From the NCBI GenBank assembly GCA_018350325.1, contig JAEVLN010000008.1:868001-932000 (forward strand): 64,000 bases of DNA, read 5' to 3'. The position numbers and the translations under genes are program-made. Origin of the DNA: Globodera rostochiensis (Eukaryota > Nematoda > Chromadorea > Rhabditida > Heteroderidae). Each line of letters opens with the position of its first letter. Position 1 is the stretch's first letter. Under the pieces are notes generated by a model. It saw nothing but the letters and a program-made list of their open reading frames with translations, searched no databases and had not been told where the DNA came from. Of this stretch, positions 33,007 to 44,425 are shown piece after piece.

Positions 33007-33984
33007 TCAAATCTTTCCCGAATTAGAGTTGCCGTTTTCCTGTACATTTGCCGCGGCATTCTTTTCTACAAAATGTCCATCGACAGAATTTTTATGAAAT
33101 TTCTGTCGTTTAAATTGCTTTTTCCAACTATACAAAGTGCGTCTTCCAATTTTGAACATTTTGGCAATGTTCTCGTCACTAATTTTAGGATTTTGGTTCT
33201 TAATTTCATAATAACGTTTCATCAATTCATTTTGTTTGCTGTCGGAGTATTTATCTTGTGCTGTAAAGGATTTTAAATTAATATACAAAATACCAAAATA
33301 CTAACCGGTATGGGCAATTTTTCGTTTCCACCTGTAAATTGTTGCCAAACTGAGGCCCAATTCTTTTGCGACAGTTTCATCAATTTTGTGTTTATAAGTG
33401 TTTTTGAATCCGGCCCGCTTTAACTCGGCTTTTATTTGATCAAATTTCTCTATCAAATGACGTTTTTCTTTTCCATTGGGGTTTCCACTTATGCCTAATT
33501 CTTTTTTCCATTCATATATTTTTGAGCGACTGACTTTTAAATGTTTAGCAATTTTCACTTCAATTTGATTCCATTCTTTTTTTGAATATTTTCCTATTTT
33601 CTTAAATTCGTCTTTAATTGCGTGGAATTTGTCGATGATTTTACGTTTTCGCTCATCTTTAGCAATAAGTTCTTCCCCATTTTTGGCATTATCAGAGTGA
33701 TCAGACTCTGTGAGAAGAGGATTCTGATCAGTTAAATTGGGTTCAATTTGTTCAATTTGGGTGTTCTGCCGGTCGATTTGGTGATGGACATTTTGTCCAA
33801 AGTTTGTTGGCGGCGGCATTTTCAAATCTTCGGCGGCTTCACCTTTGTCCCACCAGCCATCTCCGAATATTTCATCAAATGTTTTGAGTGGCAATTCCTC
33901 CAATTTTACTTTTACGGATTCGGTTTTTTCGAGTGAATTTGTTGCGAAGATTGACAGCAAAATTAAAATCCAAAATTCTTCCAT
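33007..33984 (-). CDS. Type B secreted multi-HTH protein (copy B1)
   Basis: Two exons, 33306-33984 and 33007-33260, are joined across a 45-bp GT..AG intron with frame kept, giving about 310 residues. The start ATG 33984 begins the signal peptide MEEFWILILLSIFATNSLEK; an in-frame ATG at 34032 would add 16 residues before it. Then come FDEIFGDGWWDKG, PTNFGQNVHHQIDRQN and a single linker unit (EPNLTDQNPLLTESDHSD). Three HTH modules follow, ending KIYEWKKELG, TIYRWKRKIA and, on exon 2, TLYSWKKQFKRQ. The tail is HKNSVDGHFVEKNAAANVQ. Two modules lie on exon 1 and one on exon 2 in all B genes. This is the best intact type B copy on this strand. The function is unknown; secreted DNA-binding effector is a hypothesis. 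Confidence 0.85.
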
Positions 33985-34145
33985 TTTATTTGGCAATATA
34001 ACCTTTGAATTTAGGGGCATTTGAAATTCCAATTCATTTTATAATTTAAACGGAAATTCATGGAAAAATTTGCAATTTATGTTTGTTTAAAAAATTTCTG
34101 TTAAAAATGTTCTTAAATTTTAAAAAATAATAAAATATTTGTTAC

Positions 34146-34352
34146 AATATTAATAAATATTATTTAGCTTCGATAAAAAATTCTTTGAAAGTAAAAATGA
34201 CAGCCCACAATTGTAATGGGTAGGCATATAAATGATATTCTTTAATAATATGGCCTAAATCTTTTTTAACCGGGACCAGATCAATATTCTTGACATCTCG
34301 TACAATAATAATAATCATCATTATACAAAAATTACGATCGATTATAATAGCC
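34146..34352 (-). promoter_or_regulatory. Conserved upstream block of type B gene B1
   Basis: Minus-strand sequence about 160-370 bp upstream of B1 shares GGCCTAAATCTTTTTTAACC, ATATGATATT-like and TTATTTAGCTTCGATAAAAA words with the regions before the B genes at 35912, 45267, 53227 and 61352. Confidence 0.6.
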
Positions 34353-34959
34353 AATAATATAATTATTTTATAAATTTGATGAGCGAGGAAGCGCAGTTGG
34401 TTGAAACAAACCACTGAGCATGTTTAGCAACATGATATGACCAAGTTCCTAAAAGACAAAAGTTGTTCAGCAATTTATTTGTCAACATTAAAAGCATTAC
34501 TTCCGCTGCTGCGATTTGGAGATCAGTATTCGTTGGAATGGATTACAATGAAATTCCTTTTTTTGCTCGTTTGATAACGCCTTTGAACTCGGTTTCATAG
34601 GAGGCAATAATTTACGTTTCAGAGACATCCTTAGTTTTCTATAAAAAGATCGTCGCTCAAATCTTATATAAATGAAGATTTAGTGTTTAAAATAATTAAA
34701 TAACGTTGACAAAGTGAAAAAAAAGTAAAAAATAACAACGAACACTACGCCAAATATTCAAAATTTAATAGAATTTATGCTTTTATTAATATTTTTCCCA
34801 AAAAAACCACAAAAAGTCCACAAGGATCTCAAAAGACTGCAAAAATCCGCAAATCCGCATTTTTAAAAAATCCTCATTGCCCTTCCCAAAAACTAAGAAT
34901 GAGTGAAAATCCGCAGATATCCATGCACTGCCTTACACCCATTTCAATTGTGGCAATTG

Positions 34960-35053
34960 CATCCAAATTCTGTCGATGGACATTCTGTGGAAGAGAATGC
35001 CGCGGCAAATGTTTAGGAAATTTGGGAACTCGAATTTGGGGAGCTTTTGAATG
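34960..35053 (+). pseudogene. Tail fragment of a type B exon 2
   Basis: About 90 bp matches the end of type B genes: NSVDGHSVEENAAANV followed by GNSNLGSF-type codons, with no HTH part upstream. Confidence 0.7.
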
Positions 35054-35278
35054 AATGGTCAAAGATTTGAAAAAACACCAAATCTGTTAACAATTTCTTT
35101 CTATTTCTTCGTCTGTATCCGCACCAGGAACGCTTTAAATAATATTTATTTTTCAAATCAAAATTTTTGGATGTAGTCCGTAAAACGCCGTGCCCATTTA
35201 TCCAGCGCTGCTACTGATTGTTGATTAAATACTTCCAGTCTCATCGCTCTTGTGAGAGTGTTAAAACCGGATAAAATA

Positions 35279-35560
35279 ACAAAAGTTAGAGACTTAGGGG
35301 GTTTGTTAAGCTTAGGCCTAAGCCACCCTGAGCCTAAGCCTAACGAACCCCAAGCCAAGGTGGCTTTGACCTAAGCCTAACGAACCCCAAGCCAGGGTGG
35401 CTTAGTTCTAAGCCTAACGAACCCCAAGCCAGTGTGGCCTAGGACTTAGGCCTAAGTCTAATGAAGGACTAAGTCTCTATCTTTTCCCCTGTTATTCTAT
35501 TCGAATTTGGTGTTACTTAAAAAAGTCGTTTTTCCTTAATTTCCAAAAATTTCAACCCAT
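35279..35560. repeat. GCCTAAGCCTAACGAACCCC tandem/dispersed repeat
   Basis: Three to four units of about 50 bp contain GCCTAAGCCTAAC, i.e. two steps of the nematode telomere word in complement, plus AAGCCAGGGTGGC. The array and its right flank (TTCCCC..GTTATTCTAT..AAAAGTCGTTTTTCCTTA) recur at 47640-47800. Confidence 0.6.
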
Positions 35561-35599
35561 TCAAAACCCGCTTTGCCATTTCTTTAAAATAAAGATTAT

Positions 35600-35755
35600 T
35601 AGTAGGAATATTATTTATGAAATGTCATGAATATTGATTAGGGTGAGATATTATTAAATGATTATATTAATGACATTTCAATGTGCTGTCATTTATTACT
35701 TTCAATTATTTTTATCGAAGCTAAATAATATTTACTAATATTGTAAACGTTTGCG
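35600..35755 (+). promoter_or_regulatory. Conserved upstream block of type B gene B2
   Basis: It contains ATGAATATTGATT, CTGTCATTTATTACTTTCAA and TTATCGAAGCTAAATAATAT in the same order as other type B upstream regions. Confidence 0.6.
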
Positions 35756-35911
35756 AATATTACATTATTTTTTAAAATTTAAGAACATTTTTGACAGAAA
35801 TTCTTTAACACAAAAATAATTTGCAAATTTTCCCATGAATTTCCGTTTAAATTATAAAATTAATTAAAATTTTAAATGGCCCTAAATTCAGAGGTTATAT
35901 TGCCAAATAAA

Positions 35912-36813
35912 ATGGATGAATTTTGGATTTTAATTTTGGTCTTATTTTTCGCAACAAATTCACTCGACAAAGCCGTATCCGTACAATTGGAAGAATTGCC
36001 ACTCCAAACATTTGACGAATTATTCGTAGAAGAATGGTGGGACAAAGATGAAGCCGAAGATTTGAAAATGCCGGCGCCAACAAACTTCGGACAAAATGTC
36101 CATCACCAAATCGACCGGCAAAACACCCAAATTGGACAAATTGAATCTAATTCAACTGATCATAATCCTCCTCTCACAAAGTCTGATCACTCTGATAATG
36201 CCAAAAATTGCGAAGAACAAAATGAAATAATGAAAAATGCTGAAGATGAGCGAAAACGTAAAATTGTTGCTAAATTCCACGCAATAAAAAAAGAATTTAA
36301 GCAAAAAGGAAATTATTCGGCAAAAGAATGGGTTCAAATTGAAAAGAAAATTGTTAAACATTTAAAAGTCAGTCGCCCAAAGATATATAAATGGAAAAAA
36401 GAATTTGGCATAAGCCCAAAAAAGACAAAAAATGAGCAAAAAAATTTGGTAGAGAAATTTGACCAAATGAAAGCCGAGTTAAAGCGGGCCGGATTTAAAA
36501 ATTCTTATCCCAATCAAATAAATGAAATTGTTGCGAAAGAGTTGGGGTTCAGTTTTGTAACTATTTACAATTGGAAACGAAAACTTGGCCAACCCAGTGA
36601 GTTTTTCGAGCCCAATTTTATTATTATTCATATTAATTAAATTCTTTTACAGCACTAAAACATAAACACTCCCGCAGCGAACAAAAGGAATTGATGAAGC
36701 GTTATTATGAAATTAAAGACCAAAATCCTAAAATTAGTGATGAGAAAATTGCAAAAATATTCAAAATTGGATTACGCACTTTGGTTAGATGGAAAAGCCA
36801 ATTTGAACGTTAG
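35912..36813 (+). CDS. Type B secreted multi-HTH protein with early stop (copy B2)
   Basis: Exons 35912-36596 and 36653-36813 are joined across a 56-bp intron ending 'cttttacag'. The signal peptide is MDEFWILILVLFFATNSLDK, followed by FDELFVEEWWDKDEAEDLK, one linker unit, and modules ending KIYKWKKEFG, TIYNWKRKLG and TLVRWKSQFER. A TAG at 36811-36813 replaces the Gln codon after the third module, removing the conserved NSVDG...AAAN tail of about 25 residues. The three HTH modules remain intact, so the protein may still work. Upstream in-frame codons (ATG 35876) are present, but the signal peptide favours 35912. Confidence 0.75.
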
Positions 36814-37196
36814 CAATTTCATCAAAATTCTGTCATGGGAATTTAGTGGAAGAGAATGGCACGGCAATGTTCATGAAATTGGGAATTCGATTAGTATTTG
36901 AAATGGCCAATGTTTGAAAAAACCCATAAATCTGTTAACATTTATATTTTGGCTGTATCCGCAGCAACGCTGCTCATTTTTTATTTTCATAAACTTAAAC
37001 AGTTAATAACTTTCTTAAATTTTTAGGATTGCCCGGCATGATTTCACTTTTTAAATTATTCAACATTTTGTACCATACTGAAGCTTTGGTCTGTATAAGT
37101 ATGGCACCTTGGAAATCGGCAGGGAAAACTGGCATGTTTCGATTGATGGTCTTAAACAGGAAGGATTCTTCAATATTAGCTCCAATTATTAATGAA
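36814..37196. other. 3' flank of B2
   Basis: It contains the remainder of the type B 3' end in a changed frame (to about 36900), then AT-rich DNA with no further gene. Confidence 0.4.
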
Positions 37197-37806
37197 TAGG
37201 GCCCGGATTTTTATGTTTTAACATATTTTTTTCGTGCATTCCTTACCATGAGAGAAGCCCAAAAATAATATTTGTTTTAAAAAATTGTTGAATTAAGGCG
37301 ACTTTTTAGCACAATTAAAACATATTTGTGGGTATTTTTTAGCACATATTTACTGAGATATTTTAACCTTTTTCAAAATTTTAGCACATATTTCGCCATT
37401 TTTCAAAAAATTCCTAAGAAAAGATGCAATAAAAACGAAAAATACACCCCTAAGGATTGACTTTTTAATAATTTAAAAAAATGCACCCCCTAAAAATAGA
37501 CTTTTTTCACGACTAAAAATTTTGCCACCAAAAAATGAAAAGTTTTAAAATTCCATATTTAAAAAAAAAATTTCTGTAATGCTTTTAATTTACATAAAAT
37601 TTTTATTTATTTTTTACTTCAATTAGAACCATTTCTAAAAAGTTGGTTCAATTTTTGAAAATTTTATGCATAAACTGCCTAGATTTTGGCCATTTTTGGC
37701 ACATATTTTGGCTTTTTTTGAGTTTTTAATACATTTTTTTAGCATTTTTAAGCACATAAAAACATATATATTTTGGGGTTTTAAGCACATATAAATCCGG
37801 GCCCTA
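37197..37806. mobile_element. 610-bp hAT-like MITE
   Basis: The ends TAGGGCCCGGATTTTTATG and a complement ending AAATCCGGGCCCTA are flanked by TTAATGAA (37189-37196) and TTAATGAT (37807-37814), seven of eight identical. The interior is rich in TTTTAGCACATAT words. A truncated relative of its left end is at about 44712-44815. Confidence 0.8.
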
Positions 37807-37814
37807 TTAATGAT

Positions 37815-39399
37815 CACTCGAAAGATCTCGAAGAGTTGAAGCTAACAAATCCGCTGGACAGGGTGGAGTGAGGGATGCGCACTGTGCCCCCCCCCCAGTC
37901 GACGCACCGTCAGGACTCAGTTGGAATTAGGGAATATTCAGGGGAAGGATCCGGGCCCTGGATCTCTGATGGCTCTTTTCCCAAATTGGACATTTGATGA
38001 TAAAGTGTTTTATTCCTCCGATGTCTCTCCGACAATGAAAAGTTACAAGATGGCATTGTAGTCTCGACTCTCTGGCTTGAGTCTTGAGTCTCCTAAGCTA
38101 TAGATTGAATGGGGAAGCCCGGCGATCGATAGAATGTTATGTAGAATTAATGAAATTCGTTTATATAGGCAATTGTCCAACTCCTTACAGTGGGAAATAT
38201 TTTTAGAATACAGCAGCCCCTAATATAAATTCAAACTAGGACAATTATTGACGCCGGCCAATGGAATTTTGAAAAACATTAAAGCCACTAAAAGAGGGCA
38301 AATTGAGATCCCGGCGGCTCTCCTCCGCTCGCCTCGTTCGCTTTAACCGTGTGTTTTGCCCGCATCCGGTCCGAACGTCGAATTGTCCGAAGGTCGAAAG
38401 TGTTGTAACTAAATCGATTAGGTCGAACATTATACCAAATGAAAGCTGGCGATGAGTTAGAGTTATCATTAAGTTAAAGCTAAGTGATTGGACAAAGCTT
38501 AAAAAAGTCATGGACAAAAAAGTGAACAACTCCAAAAATGGCCTTTTTTGGAGGTTTTCTGGCCATAACTTTTATCAGATCGCTTAGTTTTTGCTTATTA
38601 ATTGCTTCTCCTCATCGAGATCTTTCATTTGGTATAATGATCATGGCCAAATATGCACATATAATATGCTCCAAAAAAGCCAAAATATGCACCAAAATAT
38701 GCCAAAAATGCCGAAATATGCACCGAAAAATGGCACTTTTAGTACATAATTTGCTTAATACTTAATTTTTTTTCTTCTTTGAACGCCTAATAAATAGATT
38801 TAAAGCTTTTTCGCGTATTATTTTATCATTTTTGGAAAGTTGAATAAATTTGAAAAAAGTTCCGGAATTTTAACCGCTAGGCCAGCTCATCGCCATTTGG
38901 CCATTTCAGCGCCAGTCAGCCATTTCAGCGCCGACATTTTTTATATTTATTTTTTTACGCAAAAGTTCAATTTTTTAGGCCTTCTTTTCATAAATGACTA
39001 AAAGTCCATAGATATGCTCAAAATATGAGTCAAAACCCCAAAATATGCTTTTTCCCCCAAAAGCCCCGAAATATGTTAAAATATGTAATTTCAACCTTGT
39101 CCAAAAAAGCTCAAACCAACGCGAAAAGGCTATTTTTGGGCCGTATTCTTCAGAACAATAAGCACTAAAAACATAAAAAACATAAAAATCCCATCCTTAG
39201 TGATTAAAGAAGCGTGAACAAAACGGCTCCCAATTGTTGTCCATACTCAAACCAAGAATGGGCCCGACAGAGCCAACCGAAAAAAAACAAATGTAAAATT
39301 TGAACGAATTTCAGGATATTCTGGCTATAGATGACGCAAAACTGACTCAATCCAATTTTGACGACCACAAAGTCGACAGCGTAATGCCGCTCCTTTTTT
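37815..39399. other. Repeat-rich intergenic DNA
   Basis: An imperfect inverted repeat (AACATTATACCAAATGAAAG at about 38427 and its complement near 38620) and many ATATGC words (38640-38720, 39010-39080) point to decayed hAT-type MITEs. No gene was identified. Confidence 0.5.
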
Positions 39400-39545
39400 A
39401 TTTTAGCTATTCATATGTAATCGATCGCCATTTTTTCAAAAGGATGATTTTAGGAAAAATATTTATGAGATGTCAGAAATATTTTCCATCACGAAACGAC
39501 CAAATTTTACCCAATTCAACTGATTAGAATCCTCCTCTCACAGAG
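39400..39545 (+). pseudogene. Type B fragment: upstream block fused to linker piece
   Basis: Part of the type B upstream block (GCTATTCATATGTAATCGAT, GATGTCAGAAATATT) runs directly into a linker piece (CCCAATTCAACTGATTAGAA, CAGAGTCTGATCA), with signal peptide and modules missing. Confidence 0.65.
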
Positions 39546-39550
39546 TCTGA

Positions 39551-39680
39551 TCATTCAGTTGTCTGTGTTTCCATTTTATGCCATTCTTTGGTTTCTGTAA
39601 ATTCCGGCACCTCCGCGTCCCAACTTTCTCCAAATATTTCATCAAATGTTTTATTTATTTTTGGATGACTCACAGATCCA
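39551..39680 (-). pseudogene. Type A (A4-like) fragment, head-to-head with A3
   Basis: The minus strand encodes SVSHPKINKTFDEIFGES and WDAEVPEFTETKEWHKMETQ, as in the broken copy at 42431-42979, but the signal peptide is replaced by unrelated sequence. Confidence 0.7.
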
Positions 39681-39724
39681 TAGTTTGTGGGATGCAAATG
39701 GCTTTTGTGTGTTGAAGAATGGTA

Positions 39725-39868
39725 ACTTAAATAGTTAGTTAATTGTAGTTTGATTTTGAGGGGAGAAAATGAGTGGGTGCCAATCAATTTTTGATTAGCC
39801 GCAATAAAATTAATTCTATTTCCTAATTTATTAATATTTTTATTAAGGTAAATTCAAGTCAATAAAAA
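39725..39868 (+). promoter_or_regulatory. Conserved upstream block of type A gene A3
   Basis: Nearly the same as 22078-22230, including AGTTAGTTAATTGTAGTTTG and TTATTAAGGTAAATTCAAG, ending at the ATG. Confidence 0.5.
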
Positions 39869-40963
39869 ATGAAATTTTGGCTATTAATTATTACTTCATT
39901 ATTTTCAGCAAATTTAATTAAAAATGCTAATTCTGTGGGCGAAAGCGGACCAAAACTTTACAAATCATTTGATGAAATATTTGGAAAAGGATGGGACGAT
40001 GAAAGTAATGATTCAAAAGACTTGAACTGTCGTCATGTTAAAGAAGAAGTTCAAGACGTACAAGCTCCAAACACTTCTGATCAGAAAAATATTGATGAAA
40101 TATTGAAACAGAAATTTGATGAAATTTATGATGAAAATTGGTCGGAAAACGAAAACAATTCAGCTCCAGATCAAGATGAGAGTGTTGATGAACAGCAAAA
40201 TGAGTCCAATAAATGTGAAAAAAATGAGTCTGATCAGCAAAAACTTGAAATTATTCAAAAATTCCGTGAACTTAAAAAAGAATATACAAAAAAGAGAAAA
40301 TGTTCCAAAAATGAATGGAATCAAATTGACGCGAAAATATCAAATGGTTTAGGGGTTAGTCGCAGAACAATTTATAAATGGATCAAAGAATTGGGTTTAA
40401 ACCAAAAAAAGTTTTCTGAGTTAGAAAAACGTGAAATTTTGAAACAATTTAATGAAATAAAAAGCAATTGTAAGAAGGCAAAACTCAAAAACATTTCAAA
40501 GAATGAACTCGATAAGAAAATTGCGAAAAAATTGGGCGTTTGTTCCGGTACAATATTTAAATGGAAGCGCAAATTTGGTCTTTCTGTCGGCAATAAAAAG
40601 TTTTCTGAAATAGAAAAACGTATAATTTTAAAACAATTTGATGAAATAAAAAGCAAATGTAAAAACGCAAAACTCAAAAAGATTTCAATGCGTGAACTCG
40701 ATGAGAAAATTGCAACAAAATTGGGCGTTTGTAGCGATTCAATTATTCGATGGAAGCGCAACTTTGGCCTTTCTGTTAACAAAAAGTTTTCTGATGCAAC
40801 AAAAATTGGAATTTTGAAGAAATATGCCAAAATAAAAGGAGAAAATCCAAAAATTACAGATGCCATTATTGCCGATATTCTGAACATATCATTAAAAAGC
40901 CTATGTAACTGGAAAAAACAATTTCAAGATGAAATAAGAACCTTTAATCATATACGCATTTAA
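39869..40963 (+). CDS. Type A secreted protein with four HTH modules (copy A3)
   Basis: A single exon encodes 364 residues. Residues 1-85 are almost identical to A1 (same signal peptide, FDEIFGKGWDDE). The linker is shorter by about 20 residues. Four HTH modules follow, ending TIYKWIKELGLN, TIFKWKRKFGLS, SIIRWKRNFGLS and SLCNWKKQFQDE. Modules two and three are tandem copies of about 65 residues (SELEKREILKQFNEIKSN and SEIEKRIILKQFDEIKSK), so a module was gained by duplication. Upstream DNA is shared with A1. No disabling mutation was seen. The role is as for the family; secretion is inferred from the N-terminus. Confidence 0.87.
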   Translation: MKFWLLIITSLFSANLIKNANSVGESGPKLYKSFDEIFGKGWDDESNDSKDLNCRHVKEEVQDVQAPNTSDQKNIDEILKQKFDEIYDENWSENENNSAPDQDESVDEQQNESNKCEKNESDQQKLEIIQKFRELKKEYTKKRKCSKNEWNQIDAKISNGLGVSRRTIYKWIKELGLNQKKFSELEKREILKQFNEIKSNCKKAKLKNISKNELDKKIAKKLGVCSGTIFKWKRKFGLSVGNKKFSEIEKRIILKQFDEIKSKCKNAKLKKISMRELDEKIATKLGVCSDSIIRWKRNFGLSVNKKFSDATKIGILKKYAKIKGENPKITDAIIADILNISLKSLCNWKKQFQDEIRTFNHIRI

Positions 40964-41339
40964 GGCGCATAGACTTAACGCGAAGGTGTTTTTGTTGCAG
41001 ATCGGATTTTATTAAAAAAATTGTAAGAGTTAGAATTTTTTGTTTAAGAATGTTGAAGGCTTGAAAATTTCCCATTTACCTTTTACTTTACAGTGTCTGG
41101 CATGCATTTAAATCGATTTTGGGAAAATTGTGGTAGGGCACCGGGAAGATTGGGCACCACAATACAAATTTAAAAAGAAAATAAATAAAAAAAACATTAC
41201 TTGATTGTTTTGTTATTACATGGAATTTAATTTTCGACAAAAAGGTATTGAGTTCAGATATAAAATTAGCAATAATTGACTCTAAACTTAACCGATTCAG
41301 ACTTTTTAAACCCGTTCACCAGGTCTTGTCGAGATGAAA
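40964..41339. other. 3' flank of A3
   Basis: No gene or repeat could be supported beyond short 3' UTR-like sequence. Confidence 0.3.
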
Positions 41340-41813
41340 CTACTTCAGTTCGTATACGAATCTGTCCGAATTTATTTGGGTTTTGGCCTTTTTGACGTGG
41401 GAATACAGAAATTTTGAGGTGGATCTCGGTTGGTCGAGAAGTGGACGATTTAAATGAAAATTTTGGTAGAGGTGACGATGCGTGGGTGCCTTTTTGCCTG
41501 CGTTGTTTCGGAGTTTTCCGAACTTGATTGACTTGGTAGCGATAACTTGCCCTAATTTTTGGACTACGTAAGCATGGAAATATGCAGGAAATTTGATAGC
41601 TTTTAAATGAATTGGTGGGTGTGAACAAGGCCGAAGGTCAAATTTTAGTGAATTCAGGGGGATGGGTGCCTGATTTGATTTGGATAATGGTGCCTTATCG
41701 ATTCGCTGCTGTCCTGACGAAATTTCTTCCCCCTTTTCAGAACTGATTGCTTTTTCTTTTGCAATCTTCATGTCCAGCATTTCTTTCAAAATTTCTTTTT
41801 CCGGAACCTTCAC
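41340..41813 (-). CDS. Unrecognised basic open frame
   Basis: About 157 codons with Lys/Pro/Ser-rich sequence (EKEILKEMLDMKIAKEKA, PLNSLKFDLRPCSHPP, RNNAGKKAPTHRHLYQNF). No domain, signal peptide or clear splice sites. The first ATG is internal (MLDMKIAKEK), so an upstream exon would be needed. It could be a decayed mobile-element gene. Weak support. Confidence 0.2.
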   Translation of the reverse strand: MKVPEKEILKEMLDMKIAKEKAISSEKGEEISSGQQRIDKAPLSKSNQAPIPLNSLKFDLRPCSHPPIHLKAIKFPAYFHAYVVQKLGQVIATKSIKFGKLRNNAGKKAPTHRHLYQNFHLNRPLLDQPRSTSKFLYSHVKKAKTQINSDRFVYELK

Positions 41814-41974
41814 AACAATTTAGAGATACAAGAGAGTAACATTTCCCTACAGGGTTTACTCCAAATTAAAAAAGATTATACAACTGTATTTTGAAGAAAC
41901 GAAATTATTTCTTACAAAAATTTCTCAATATAATCCGACCCAAACAAAAACATCTTTTGCGTTGAGTTTTCATT

Positions 41975-42979
41975 TTAAAGGTTCTTAATTTCATCTTGAA
42001 ATTGTTTTTTCCAATAACTTAGGCTTCTTGATGATATTGTCAACATATCAGCAATAACGGCATTTGTCATTTTCGGATTCTTTCCTTTTATTTTGGCATA
42101 TTTCTTCAAAATTCCAATTTTTGTTGCGTCAGAAATTTTATTGCTGACAGAAAGGCCAAATTTGCGCTTCCATCGACTAATTGTAGTTTTAGAAACGCCA
42201 AATTTTTTGGCAATTTTTTTATCGAGTTGATTTTTTGAAAAATTTTTGAGGTTTGCCTTCTTACATTTGCTTTTAATCTGATCAAATTGTTTCAAAATTT
42301 TGCGTTTTTGCTGATCAGAATAAACTTTGAGTTGAGATCCATTTTTTCATGATTTAAATGCAATTTTGAGTTCGTCCAAAGTCTTTTTTCCATTTTTTAA
42401 TTGTGCTATAACCGACACCGATACTCTTTGCTATTTGAGAATTATTTTTATCCCATTCATTTTTTGAATATTTTCCTTTTTGCTTAAATTCATTTGTCTT
42501 CTTATAAATTCTTCAACAATTTCACGCTTTTGCTGATCGGAATAAACATTTACGAGTTTTGTGCCAGGGTCACCATTTTCATGAACTTTTAGACATTTTT
42601 GTCCATCAATGCAATCATTTTGATCAGTTGAATCAGCTTCATCTTCTTCAATTAATTCATTGTCTCCTTCTGACCAATTTTCATCAAACATTTCATCAAA
42701 TCTTTCCCTTATTTTTCTATTGGCAAAACTTTCAATATGATCAGAAAAGCTTTGTTCATTTGGATTGGGCTGATCAGTTGATTTATTCTCAACTTCTGTT
42801 GTCTGTGTTTCCATTTTATGCCATTCTTTGGTTTCTGTAAATTCCGGCACCTCCGCGTCCCAACCTTTTCCAAATATTTCATCAAATGATTTATTTAGTT
42901 TTGGATGGCTCACAGATTCAGCATTTTTGATTAAATTCGTTGCAGAAATCAAGATAATAATTAATAGCCGAACTTTCAT
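41975..42979 (-). pseudogene. Broken type A multi-HTH gene (copy A4)
   Basis: From ATG 42979 it encodes signal peptide MKVRLLIIILISATN..., FDEIFGKGWDAEVPE, FDEMFDENWSEGDNE, linker pieces, and the start of module 1. A one-base shift follows near 42495. Module 1 continues in another frame (KYSKNEWDKNNSQIAKSIG, TIKKWKKDFG), with an in-frame stop near 42350. Modules two and three are intact at 41975-42295 (TISRWKRKFGLS, SLSYWKKQFQDE). It has a divergent linker relative to A1-A3 and is the parent type of the fragment at 39551. An intron could in principle rescue it, but no good sites remove both lesions. Confidence 0.75.
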
Positions 42980-43000
42980 TGCCTGCAATAAAAATATCAT

Positions 43001-43941
43001 GTTTTTAAAAAATTATTGATAAAGGTTAATATTTAGTAATAGTACTTTTTTGTTAATATAAAGTGAATGTTTTTTAATCAATGTTTTTCTTTTAGATGTT
43101 TATCTTTTTGCCACGAGTCAGACAAATGCGCTCTCCCACATTAAATAAAACTATATTTTTCATAAATTTTTGAATATTTTTAATTTAATGCGCGAAATTT
43201 TTCAAAAATTATTGCATTTTTTCGTAAATATTGCTTCAATTTTCTTAACAATAACAAAGATTGCCGATTTTTGTAATTTTTTCCGAAATTTTGAAGCAAC
43301 ATGCTTAATTTTGCGAAAATTTTTTTTGGTAACATTTCTTAACAAAAATCCCAACATTTTTTCCCGACGGCGGCTGTCGGCTCGTCGGGCTTTCCTTCCT
43401 ATGTAGAAAATTAAAATCGACCTTTTGTGGTGCATTTTTGGTCCAAGAAAAAAGTCTTTTTTAAAGGTGCATTTTAAGTTTAACAAAAATTTTGATTTTT
43501 AAAAATTTCAAAAATGCGCCCTTAAAATTGAATTTTGCCCATCCGCGGTACGTACGGTGATCCCCGTTCCCCGGTTTGCTTATCCCCGAAACGGGGATCC
43601 CCGGTTTTTTTCAAAGCAGACCCATCAGTGCCATGGCATTTTGGATCTGTTGTTGTTGTGCCATGGCATTTGTGTCTGTTTTCTATTAATATCTTCAATT
43701 TCCTTACTCAGACCAGGCCGTGCCAAACAATTTTCGGAAATTCATAAACTCCCTGGTGTGGGTTTATTGTAATTCTTATTCTGTTTAGCACAATTAGCCG
43801 TTTTGGTCGTGACAATTATCTTTCCGTAACTCTGACGCCATGAGTACCCGCGGCAATTCCCGACAAAACTGTGACAAATATTTCAGGGTTATTTTATGCT
43901 CATATTTATAGTTTATACTTTTATTGCCGACAGAAAGGCCA
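43001..43941. other. Intergenic DNA with repeat relics
   Basis: At 43362-43390 there is a CCCGACGGCGGCTGTCGGC hairpin-type end; CCCCGGTTT/AACGGGGATC words lie at 43560-43610; and a short minus-strand KFGLSVGNK type A piece lies at about 43915-43945. No gene. Confidence 0.4.
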
Positions 43942-44083
43942 AATTTTGTGCAAAATCTCATCGATTTCATAGTTTGTGGGAAGCAAATGGCTTTTGTGTG
44001 TTGAAGAATGGTATGAATTAGGTGAGAGAGGGGAGAGAATAAATAATCTGCCAATCAATTGGCCACTTTTTTTAATGCACAAA
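43942..44083. repeat. Left arm of a 142-bp inverted repeat
   Basis: It is the reverse complement of 44909-45050 with no differences noticed, and contains GAAGCAAATGGCTTTTGTG and GAGAGAGGGGAGAGAATAAA. The 825-bp spacer holds the broken type A copy at 44258. Confidence 0.8.
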
Positions 44084-44257
44084 TAATTTGTTATTAATCT
44101 TTCAGTGAGTAACTTAAATAGTTATAATTGTAGTTTGAATAAGCATTCAAATAATAACGTAAATAAAATCAGCAGACTAATAAATAACTTCAATATTTCT
44201 TTTTTTTGCGTAAAATTTGATTGAAAAGCAAAATATTACTTCATTCTAAAATAAAAA

Positions 44258-44425
44258 ATGAAAGTTTGGCTATTAATTATCATTTCATTCTTTTCAACGA
44301 ATTTGATCAAAAATGCCAATTCTGTGGACAAAGGCGGACAAGAGCCATAACCTTACAAATCATTTGATGAAATATTTGGAAAAGGATGGACTAAGAAAAC
44401 GGATTGTAAGCGATGGATCGGTTGA
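44258..44425 (+). pseudogene. Truncated type A gene (copy A5)
   Basis: ATG, signal peptide KVWLLIIISFFSTN..., NANSVDKGGQEP, then a TAA, then PYKSFDEIFGKGW and loss of homology. No linker or HTH modules remain. Confidence 0.8.
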
